Source: CAZABP01 sp964483245 (lineage in GTDB: Bacteria; Planctomycetota; UBA1135; UBA2386). From it: a DNA stretch of 16,126 nt. Shown here piece after piece: positions 1 to 6,246 of the stretch. The DNA is taken from NCBI GenBank assembly GCA_964483245.1, contig CAZABP010000077.1, forward strand, positions 1-16,126, given 5' to 3'. The translations under genes were made by a program, and so were the position numbers. The notes under the pieces were generated by a model that had not been told where the DNA came from, made no database searches, and was given only the letters and a program-made list of their open reading frames with translations. Numbering within the stretch: position 1 is the first letter of the stretch; each line of letters opens with the position of its first letter.

Positions 1-495
1 CACCTGGTGTTCTCGACCGTGCACACCAACGACTCCGCGTCGACGATCACGCGCATGCTCGACATCGGCGTCGAGCCGTATCTGGTGTCGTCGTCGCTGC
101 TGCTGGTGATCGCGCAGCGGCTGGTGCGCACGATCTGCAAGCACTGCCGCGAGTGGATCGACCCGAGCGATCCGCAGCACGAGAAGCTGCGGTTCCAGAT
201 CGAGGACCTGAAGCTGACGCAGGAGCAGTTCCCGAACGCGCGCATCGCGATCGGACGCGGCTGCGACGAGTGCTTCCACTCCGGGTTCGCCGGGCGCACC
301 GCGATCTACGAGCTGCTGCCGATCGACTCCACGATCCAGGAGCAGATCGTCGACAAGGCGTCAGCCAGCCTGATCAAGCGCGGCGCGCTCGAGCGCGGGC
401 TGCGCACATTGCGCATGGACGGCGTCAACAAGGTGCTGCAGGGGCTGACGACGCCCGAAGAGGTGCTACGCGTGACGCAGCTGGACGTGTTCTAG
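1..495 (+). CDS. gspE: Type II secretion ATPase GspE, C-terminal fragment
   Basis: This is the 3' end of the cytoplasmic hexameric ATPase that powers pseudopilus assembly in type II secretion; the 5' part lies outside the window. The frame is open from base 1 and gives 164 residues. It begins inside the conserved His box (FSTVHTND, residues 4-11 of the fragment), followed by AQRLVRTIC. A tetracysteine zinc-binding element follows, with pairs CKHC (46-49) and CDEC (88-91) separated by 38 residues, as in the GspE/PilB family. The C-terminal region (GFAGRTAIYELLPID, then TPEEVLRVT) is the usual family ending. gspF follows after 80 bases in the same direction. PilB of a type IV pilus system is the main alternative, but the gspG-H-I-J genes downstream favour GspE. 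Confidence 0.93.
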   Translation, partial: HLVFSTVHTNDSASTITRMLDIGVEPYLVSSSLLLVIAQRLVRTICKHCREWIDPSDPQHEKLRFQIEDLKLTQEQFPNARIAIGRGCDECFHSGFAGRTAIYELLPIDSTIQEQIVDKASASLIKRGALERGLRTLRMDGVNKVLQGLTTPEEVLRVTQLDVF

Positions 496-575
496 CGTTT
501 TCCACCGATGCTGCCGATCCAGACGACGCGTGATCCGAGCCCACGGCGGCTACGCATCGCCGGGTAGGGCGAACG

Positions 576-1802
576 ATGCCGATCTTCGAATACAAGGCAG
601 TCGACGACCGCAACAAGGCGCGGAAGGGGATCATCGACGCCGATTCGCCGCGTGACGCGCGGCTCAAGCTGCGCCAGGACTCGCTGTACGTCACCGAGAT
701 CAGCGAGACCGTGCGCAAGCAGAAGCGCCGCGTCGCGCTGAAGGGGATCACCGGCGTCGACGTCCCGAACAAGCTGCGCAACGAGCAGATCGCCGCGGTC
801 ACGCGGCAGATGGCGTCGCTGCTGCAGGCCGGCATCCCGCTCGCCGAGGCGCTGCGGATGGTCATCGAGCAGTCGCCGGACAAGAAGGTCGAGGCGACGT
901 TCCGCGACATCCGCGAGAAGGTGACGCAGGGGATGGGCTTCGGGGACGCCGTGCTGACGCATCCGGCCTACTTCACCGAGCTGTACTCGAACATGGTCAA
1001 GGCCGGCGAGAGTTCCGGCGCGCTCGATGCCGTCATGCAGCGGCTGGCGAACTTCCTGCAGAGCCAGACCCGGCTGAAGAACAAGGTCGGCGCGGCGCTG
1101 ATGTACCCGTCGATCATGGTCGTGATCGGGGTCATCGTGGTCACGGTCCTGATCACGTTCGTGGTGCCGAAGATCACGCAGCTGCTGCAGGCGCGCGGGC
1201 AGACGCTGCCGCTGCCGACCGAGATCCTGATCGGCGTCTCGCGGTTCATGCAGGGCTACTGGCTGCTGGTGCTGCTGGCGCTGCTGCTGGTCACGATCCT
1301 GTTCCAGCTGTTCGTCAACAGCGAGAAGGGCGGGCTGATCTGGGACCGGTTCAAGCTGCGCGTGCCGGTGTTCGGCGACCTGATGCGCAAGCAGGCGGTG
1401 GCGCGCTTCTCGACGACGCTGGCGACGCTGCTGCGCTCAGGCGTGCCGGCGCTGCAGGCGATCGAGGTGACGCGCAACGTCGTCGACAACCGCGTGTTGA
1501 AGAACGCGCTGGACCGGGTGCACGACCAGATCCTCGAGGGTGCCGACATCGCGACGCCGATGAAGCAGTCCGGCGCGTTCCCGCCGATGGTCGCCTACAT
1601 GATCGGCGTCGGCGAGCAGGCCGGGAACCTCGAGGAGATGCTGGAGCGCATCGCGGCGACCTACGACGAGGAGGTGGACCTCGCGACGCAGAAGCTGACG
1701 TCGGTGTTGGAGCCGCTGATCATCGTCTGCCTGGCGGTCATCGTTGCCGGAATCGTCATTGCGATCGTGCTGCCGCTGCTGCAGCTCAATCGGATCCGCT
1801 GA
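576..1802 (+). CDS. gspF: Type II secretion inner-membrane platform protein GspF
   Basis: GspF is the polytopic inner-membrane platform protein that couples the GspE ATPase to pseudopilin assembly. The 408-residue length is typical. It starts MPIFEYKAVD, the classic GspF/PilC opening. Two T2SF domains are visible, roughly residues 71-194 and 274-396, each starting with an (A/F)xTRQMASLL- or ARFSTTLATLL-type helix with a short glycine turn (LLQAGIPL, LLRSGVPAL). Hydrophobic segments lie at about 171-197, 226-247 and 379-402. The signature GVGEQAGNLEEML is at 344-356. The 80 bases between gspE and gspF show no clear promoter, so the two are probably cotranscribed. A purine-rich stretch (GGGTAGGGCG) just upstream of the ATG can serve as ribosome binding site. 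Confidence 0.96.
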   Translation: MPIFEYKAVDDRNKARKGIIDADSPRDARLKLRQDSLYVTEISETVRKQKRRVALKGITGVDVPNKLRNEQIAAVTRQMASLLQAGIPLAEALRMVIEQSPDKKVEATFRDIREKVTQGMGFGDAVLTHPAYFTELYSNMVKAGESSGALDAVMQRLANFLQSQTRLKNKVGAALMYPSIMVVIGVIVVTVLITFVVPKITQLLQARGQTLPLPTEILIGVSRFMQGYWLLVLLALLLVTILFQLFVNSEKGGLIWDRFKLRVPVFGDLMRKQAVARFSTTLATLLRSGVPALQAIEVTRNVVDNRVLKNALDRVHDQILEGADIATPMKQSGAFPPMVAYMIGVGEQAGNLEEMLERIAATYDEEVDLATQKLTSVLEPLIIVCLAVIVAGIVIAIVLPLLQLNRIR

Positions 1803-1882
1803 GCCGTGGCGCGCAGCCGCGAACAGCCGGTCCGGGAAGAGTGGGGCCGTCCGGGCGTCAGAGCACCCGCGTCCACCCCGGT

Positions 1883-1912
1883 TTGGCCGGGTCCGGAGGC
1901 TGGCAGTAGACT
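1883..1912 (+). promoter_or_regulatory. Candidate sigma-70-type promoter before gspG
   Basis: TTGGCC (1883-1888) is followed after 18 bases by TAGACT (1907-1912), 19 bases before the gspG ATG. This lies in the only sizeable gap (129 bases) within the secretion operon and could raise pseudopilin expression relative to gspE/F. The match is by eye and only partial, so it is weak evidence. Confidence 0.3.
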
Positions 1913-1931
1913 CCCCGACGCAGGAACGAAG

Positions 1932-2345
1932 ATGCTGAAGACCCGACTTTTGCAGCGCCGCCGCGAGCGCGGCTTCACCCTGGTCGAGATCCTGGTCGTG
2001 ATCGCGATCCTCGGCCTGCTCGTCACGTTCGCCGGTCCCGCGATCTGGGACCTGTTCTCCGGCGCCCAGGAGGACATCGCGCACAACCAGACGATCCGGT
2101 TCAAGGAGGTCGTCGACGGTTGGCGGATCAAGAACCCCGGCCGCCGCGAGCTGCCGACGTTCGAGATGCTGATCGAGCGGGACGAGAAGGGCAGACGCTA
2201 TCTCGACGAGAACGAGGTGCCGAAGGACCCGTGGCAGAACCCCTACGAGATCATCCCCGGCGAGCATCAGGGCGAGTTCGTCGTGATCTCGTACGGTCCC
2301 GACGGCCTGCCCAACACCGAGGATGACATCCGCTCCGACAAGTAG
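1932..2345 (+). CDS. gspG: Major pseudopilin GspG
   Basis: This is the major subunit of the type II secretion pseudopilus, 137 residues, close to the family norm. The prepilin leader is MLKTRLLQRRRERG, cut by prepilin peptidase between G14 and F15. FTLVE follows with the required Glu at mature position 5 and a hydrophobic helix to about residue 33. The C-terminal part (KDPWQNPYE, then SYGPDGLPNTEDDI) matches the calcium-binding loop region of GspG. I chose the ATG at 1932 because AGGAA lies 5 bases upstream and the leader then has normal length. The frame stays open upstream to 1806, but that would put 42 residues without pilin character before the leader. The gene overlaps gspH by 23 bases. 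Confidence 0.93.
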   Translation: MLKTRLLQRRRERGFTLVEILVVIAILGLLVTFAGPAIWDLFSGAQEDIAHNQTIRFKEVVDGWRIKNPGRRELPTFEMLIERDEKGRRYLDENEVPKDPWQNPYEIIPGEHQGEFVVISYGPDGLPNTEDDIRSDK

Positions 2346-2895
2346 TCGGCAGCGGGGCTTCACGCTGCTCGAGCTGCTGATCGTCGTCGCGATCGGCGCG
2401 ATGCTCGTGCAGCTCGCGGTCGCGAATCTCGGGATGTTCATCCCGACTTCGGTGCTCGATTCGGAAGCGAACCGGTTCATCTCGCGGCTCGACTTCATCC
2501 GCTCCGAGGCGAAGCTCAACAGCAAGACCTACCGCGTCGAGATCGACCTGACCCACAACCGCTGGCGCCTCGTGATGCCGATCGAGGCGCATCTGGTGTC
2601 GGCGCTCGAGCCGGACCAGCAGTTCGCGACGCTGATGTGGACCCCGCTCGACGAGCGGCTGGAGTACGGCGGGTACCGCAAGCGCAACGGTGAGCTGGTC
2701 AAGTCCGGCGTCGTCGAGATCCAGTTCGACGAGCATGGCTTCACCGGCGACCATGCGCTGTATCTGCGGTATCGCGCCGACGAGGACATGATCTGGTCGA
2801 TCCTGATCCGCGGGTTGGTCGGTTCGGCGACGGTCGTGCCGAACGAGAAGGGGGAGATGGCCCAGTTCGAGCAGGTGAATGAACATTCGTTCTAG
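2323..2895 (+). CDS. gspH: Minor pseudopilin GspH
   Basis: This is a minor pseudopilin of the type II secretion system, 190 residues. The leader MTSAPTSSRQRG is followed by the cleavage site G12^F13 and FTLLELLIVVAIGAML, with Glu at mature position 5. The rest is a soluble domain with alternating beta-strand character (YRVEIDL, WRLVMPIE, VVEIQFDEHG), as in the GspH/FimT family. It starts inside the last codons of gspG (23-base overlap) and its 3' end overlaps gspI by 17 bases, so translational coupling is likely. I assign GspH from operon order and the FimT/GspH-like core. It could also be labelled a generic prepilin-type N-terminal cleavage protein. Confidence 0.85.
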   Translation: MTSAPTSSRQRGFTLLELLIVVAIGAMLVQLAVANLGMFIPTSVLDSEANRFISRLDFIRSEAKLNSKTYRVEIDLTHNRWRLVMPIEAHLVSALEPDQQFATLMWTPLDERLEYGGYRKRNGELVKSGVVEIQFDEHGFTGDHALYLRYRADEDMIWSILIRGLVGSATVVPNEKGEMAQFEQVNEHSF

Positions 2896-3652
2896 CCCGC
2901 ATCTCGCGAAGGGCGACGCTGCGCTTGCCGGCGGATCTGACGCTGCGATGGCGGCGCGTGCGGGCGAATCCGGCTTCACGCTGCTCGAAGCGCTGGTCGC
3001 GATGGCGATCCTCGCCGTCGTGCTGGCCAGCTTCCTCGGCATGCGGACGACTGCGCTCGTCGATGCATCGCTGGCCCGCAACTACCGGATCGCACGCGAG
3101 CTCGCCGAACGGCAGCTGTCAGAGCTGCGCGCCGGCGCGCGCGAACTCCCGCCGGAGTCCGGGGTCGTCAACGACTTCGAGAACTTCCCGGGCTTCCGCT
3201 ACAAGTTCCTGATCGGCGCCGACCACATCAGCGACCACGAGGCGAGCGAGGCGAGCCAGGCGAGCGCCAGCGGCGACTTCGAGCAGTCGAACCGGTTGGC
3301 CTGGCAGCGCGATCGGGACGACCAGCGCCTCGCCCGGCAGAAGGGCCTCGACGTCAATGCGTTCCGCGAGCAGCGCTACGAAGAGGACGAGAAACGCGAC
3401 ACCGAGCCGCCCGCCGACGACGTGTTCGAGGACGTCGCGGTCGTGATCTACTTTCCGGACCCGCGTCTGGACGATCCGAGCAACACCGGAGAGACCAGCT
3501 ACATGTTGAAGGCCCGCGTTTCGACGCTCGCGATCTCCGGCATGACGCCGGAGCAGGCGGCCCAGGCGGCCGCGGAGTCGGGCGAGAACACCGGCGGTGC
3601 TGGGCTGCCGGGCGGCCTGGGTGCGCCAACCAGCGGAGGGATGGACCGATGA
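2879..3652 (+). CDS. gspI: Minor pseudopilin GspI-like, with charged insert
   Basis: Its position after gspH and the sequence SGFTLLEALVAMAILAVVL (cleavage G32^F33) with a following ARELAERQLSELR segment identify a GspI-type minor pseudopilin, part of the pseudopilus tip complex. At 257 residues it is about twice the usual GspI length. The extra length is a charged, low-complexity stretch around residues 120-185 (EASEASQASAS, then many Arg, Glu, Asp and Gln) and an Ala/Gly-rich tail. The first ATG (2879, behind AGCAGGTGA) overlaps gspH by 17 bases. A second ATG at 2948 would give a shorter 9-residue leader, MAARAGESG, so the true start is uncertain. The stop overlaps the gspJ start as ATGA. 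Confidence 0.83.
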   Translation: MNIRSSPHLAKGDAALAGGSDAAMAARAGESGFTLLEALVAMAILAVVLASFLGMRTTALVDASLARNYRIARELAERQLSELRAGARELPPESGVVNDFENFPGFRYKFLIGADHISDHEASEASQASASGDFEQSNRLAWQRDRDDQRLARQKGLDVNAFREQRYEEDEKRDTEPPADDVFEDVAVVIYFPDPRLDDPSNTGETSYMLKARVSTLAISGMTPEQAAQAAAESGENTGGAGLPGGLGAPTSGGMDR

Positions 3653-4704
3653 GTGCGATTCCACGAACCGTCCGGCAAGCCGGCTTCACGCTGCTCGAGA
3701 TCCTGCTGGCGGTCGCGATCACGGCCGTCGTCATGACCTCGGTCGGCGTCACGTTCGTCGGCACGCTGCAGGCGCGCGAGGACGTCTCGTCGCTGACCGA
3801 GTCGACCGAGGCCGGCCCGCGGATCCTGGCGCTGCTCGAGCGCGACCTGCAGGGGCTGTGGACGCACAACATCGCCGGCAACCGCGTGCTGCGCGGCCGC
3901 AACCTGGACGTCGCCGGGACGCCGGCCGACCGGATCGACTTCCTGACGACGACCGACGCGATCAATCTGGTGCAGGACAACGAAGGGCGGCTGCGCCGGC
4001 CTTCGTACTGCGAGGTCGGCTACTGGCTCAAGCGCAGCGAGACGCTGCCGGATCTCCTCGAGCTGTGGCGTCGCGAGGACCCGATGGTCGACAACGACCT
4101 GACGACCGGCGGTGAGTTCCAGCTCGTGCACGACCGCGTCGAGGAGTTCAACCTGACCTACTACACGACGCTCGGCGCCGAGGCGGAGGAGTTCCAGGAG
4201 TGGGACTCGTTCACCGACGACGCGCTGCCGCGCGTGATCAAGGTGGAGTTCACGATCGAGCGGAAGCTGCCGAACGCCAACCGCGCCAACGACTCCGAGA
4301 TCGACGACTTCGAAGGCGTGCTCAAGAAGTACGTCCACTACATCACGCTGGACCGGCGCTACCCCGACATCCTGAAGGCGGGCATCGCGATGGTGCCAGT
4401 GATCCCAGGTGCACCGCAGGCGGATCAGCAGCAGCCTGGCGGCGGCGGCGGTCCGGGCGCCGGCGGCGGCATGACCAGCGGCGGCAGGCCGGCCGGCGGC
4501 GAGGAGGCCGGCGGCACGCGCCAGACCGTCGGCAGCGGGGATGGCCGCGGCGGCAACCGGCGCGGCGGCGATGCTCCCCCACCCGGCGGTGGCAGTGGCA
4601 TGGACCTGCGCGACCTGCTGCGCGGTGGCGGCGGCCGCGGCGGCGGCGGGATCTTCGGTGGTAGTGGCGGCGGCGGCAGCAGCGGGGGCGGCGGCCGGCG
4701 CTGA
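3649..4704 (+). CDS. gspJ: Minor pseudopilin GspJ with glycine-rich tail
   Basis: This is a minor pseudopilin of the GspJ type, expected in the tip complex with GspI. The leader MSAIPRTVRQAG is cut at G12^F13, then FTLLEILLAVAITAVV with Glu at mature position 5. The globular part runs to about residue 255 and contains the GspJ-like pattern of ERDLQGLW, IDFLTTTD, VGYWLKRS and LWRREDP. Residues 256-351 are an unusual low-complexity tail, mostly Gly with Arg, Ser and Pro, interrupted by a short helix-like MDLRDLLRG (318-326). The gene starts in an ATGA overlap with gspI. A stop codon at 4702-4704 is followed directly by the 79-bp repeat region and an assembly gap, so no gspK can be seen. Confidence 0.87.
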   Translation: MSAIPRTVRQAGFTLLEILLAVAITAVVMTSVGVTFVGTLQAREDVSSLTESTEAGPRILALLERDLQGLWTHNIAGNRVLRGRNLDVAGTPADRIDFLTTTDAINLVQDNEGRLRRPSYCEVGYWLKRSETLPDLLELWRREDPMVDNDLTTGGEFQLVHDRVEEFNLTYYTTLGAEAEEFQEWDSFTDDALPRVIKVEFTIERKLPNANRANDSEIDDFEGVLKKYVHYITLDRRYPDILKAGIAMVPVIPGAPQADQQQPGGGGGPGAGGGMTSGGRPAGGEEAGGTRQTVGSGDGRGGNRRGGDAPPPGGGSGMDLRDLLRGGGGRGGGGIFGGSGGGGSSGGGGRR

Positions 4705-4724
4705 CGCGCGGCGCAGCTGGAGCA

Positions 4725-5032
4725 GCGGCGCCGGATGGCTCCTCTCGCGACAACCTGTCGCCGCGGCGCGGCGGTGCCAACGACCCAGACACGCAACGNN
4801 NNNNNNNNNNNNNNNNNNNNNNNNNNNNNNNNNNNNNNNNNNNNNNNNNNNNNNNNNNNNNNNNNNNNNNNNNNNNNNNNNNNNNNNNNNNNNNNNNNGC
4901 GGCGCCGGATGGCTCCCCTCGCGACAACCTGTCGCCGCGGCGCGGCGGTGCCAACGACCCAGACACGCAACGCCGCAGCGGCGCCGGATGGCTCCCCTCG
5001 CGACAACCTGTCGCCGCGGCGCGGCGGTGCCA
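4725..5032. repeat. 79-bp tandem repeat array, collapsed around an assembly gap
   Basis: Three near-identical copies of a 79-bp unit beginning GCGGCGCCGG are visible. Copy 1 is 4725-4798 (cut by the gap), copy 2 is 4899-4977 (complete), and copy 3 is 4978-5032 (cut 6 bases before the esterase stop codon). Copies differ by one base (CTCCTCTCG in copy 1, CTCCCCTCG in the others). Each carries a perfect inverted repeat GCGACA-ACC-TGTCGC (4747-4761, 4921-4935, 5000-5014). The array sits between the convergent 3' ends of gspJ and the esterase gene, where the hairpins could slow or end transcription from both sides. No unique spacers are present, so this is a minisatellite and not a CRISPR. Period 79 is not a multiple of 3, which argues against a coding repeat. 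Confidence 0.9.
4799..4898. other. Assembly gap of exactly 100 N inside the repeat array
   Basis: One hundred N is a conventional placeholder for a gap of unknown size. Flanking copies of the same 79-bp unit show that the assembler broke at a tandem repeat. The distance between copies across the gap (174 bases from copy 1 to copy 2) is not a multiple of 79, so the stated gap length is not the real one. Confidence 0.95.
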
Positions 5033-5037
5033 GCAGC

Positions 5038-6180
5038 TCAGAACTGCGTCGTGACGGCGTTCGAGAACATCCCGATGCGCCCTGCCTTCGGCACGTAGAT
5101 CGCCTGCCAGTCGATCGCGGCGCCGCGCAGCTCGGCCGGCACCGGGAACGTCACCGTGCGCGTGCGGGTCTCCTGCGCCGTGAACGAAAGCGCCCCGAGC
5201 GGCAGCACGCGGTACGGGTCGAGCCACCAGCTGCCGAACTCCGGCACGTGGATCGGGCTCGGCAACGCAACGCCGGCGAACAGGTGTGCGACGTCTCCCT
5301 GCCAGCCGGACACGTGCATCGTCAGTGGCTTGCCGGCGGAGTAGCCATCGACGGCCCCGATGCCGGCCAGCTCGTGCAGATACATCGCCTCGAACATGAA
5401 TGACAGCATCGGCGTCCGGAACGCCGGCCATTCCTGGAACGGACTGTGCCCGACGTTCTCCAGCAGCTGCAGCCCGCTGAACACGCCGTTGCGCACCGCC
5501 TCCTGATGGATCCCGACGGCGACCTGGTACGGAGTTGCATGATCCAGCTTGCCGTGCACCGAGTAGATCGAACAGCTCGGCGTGGCGATCGTCGCGCCGT
5601 GCCAGCCCCACATGTTGAACACGGCGTTCGGCACGTGGCTGTAGCCGGGATTGCCGCTGCTCCCCGGCCAACTCGTGTACGCCGCGATGATCGACGTGCC
5701 GGCACCGACGCTGTCACCGCCGAGCACGATGCGGTTCGGATCGAGCCTGTACTTCTGCGCATTCGCGCGCACCCAGCGCACGGCCGCCTTCGCGTCCTCG
5801 GCGACGATGTCCGGACCCCAGCCGCGATGGTCCGGCCCGGTTGCGAGCCGGTAATCGATCGAGATCGTCACCCAGCCGCGGTACGTCAGGTCCTTGCAGA
5901 ACATCAGCGCTTCGCCGTTGCGCTTGGTGCCGTAGTAGAACTGCCCGCCGTGCACGTGGATGTAGACCGCGCGCGCGGGCGCCGTGTCGCCGACCGGGAC
6001 GTACATGTCGAGCAGCAGGTCTTCCCACTGGTTGGTCCACGGGTTCAGGTTGCGCCCGTATTTCAGGTCGAAGATCCCGGTCTCCATGAACCCGATGTCG
6101 AGGTAACGCACCGGCGGCGTCTGGGCGACGGCAGGGAGCGTGAGCAGGAGAGCGAACGAGGCGAGGGTGGTGCGGCTCAT
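5038..6180 (-). CDS. Secreted alpha/beta-hydrolase (carboxylesterase-like) with C-terminal beta domain
   Basis: This is a probable exported esterase of the alpha/beta-hydrolase fold, 380 residues. A signal peptide is clear (MSRTTLASFALLLTLPAVAQ, cut about 20/21). The oxyanion motif HGG is at 77-79 and the nucleophile elbow GGDSVGAG puts the catalytic Ser at 157. Likely acid and base are Asp213 (HGKLDHATP) and His245 (NVGHSPF), in the right order and spacing for this fold. This arrangement is that of the BD-FAE/hormone-sensitive-lipase-like esterases; the substrate cannot be told. After about residue 285 comes a roughly 95-residue beta-rich region ending DWQAIYVPKAG...FSNAV, outside the hydrolase core. 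The gene is last in the minus-strand run, 66 bases after mutL, and ends at the repeat array. Confidence 0.87.
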   Translation of the reverse strand: MSRTTLASFALLLTLPAVAQTPPVRYLDIGFMETGIFDLKYGRNLNPWTNQWEDLLLDMYVPVGDTAPARAVYIHVHGGQFYYGTKRNGEALMFCKDLTYRGWVTISIDYRLATGPDHRGWGPDIVAEDAKAAVRWVRANAQKYRLDPNRIVLGGDSVGAGTSIIAAYTSWPGSSGNPGYSHVPNAVFNMWGWHGATIATPSCSIYSVHGKLDHATPYQVAVGIHQEAVRNGVFSGLQLLENVGHSPFQEWPAFRTPMLSFMFEAMYLHELAGIGAVDGYSAGKPLTMHVSGWQGDVAHLFAGVALPSPIHVPEFGSWWLDPYRVLPLGALSFTAQETRTRTVTFPVPAELRGAAIDWQAIYVPKAGRIGMFSNAVTTQF

Positions 6181-6203
6181 GTTGCGCTGCAGGAGTTGCG
6201 CAG

Positions 6204-6233
6204 CTTGTAGCGACGCCGATGCGCCCGTGGCAA
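6204..6233 (-). promoter_or_regulatory. Candidate promoter for the esterase gene
   Basis: On the - strand TTGCCA (6233-6228) and TACAAG (6209-6204) are separated by 18 bases and lie 23 bases before the esterase ATG, in the 66-base gap after mutL. Match to the sigma-70 consensus is moderate and was made by eye. No good Shine-Dalgarno sequence is visible before the ATG at 6180. Confidence 0.3.
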
Positions 6234-6246
6234 GGGCTGCAGCCGT

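Noticed and set aside
1806..1931. N-terminal extension of GspG from an upstream start
   Set aside because: It would add 42 Pro/Gly/Arg-rich residues before a normal prepilin leader. The ATG at 1932 has a well-spaced AGGAA.
4705..4798. GspJ extension or a gspK start in the repeat region
   Set aside because: A stop codon ends gspJ at 4704, the period of 79 shifts the frame at each copy, and no pilin-like leader is visible before the gap. It cannot be excluded inside the gap.
4725..5032. CRISPR array
   Set aside because: The full 79-bp unit repeats with almost no change, there are no unique spacers, and no cas gene is nearby.
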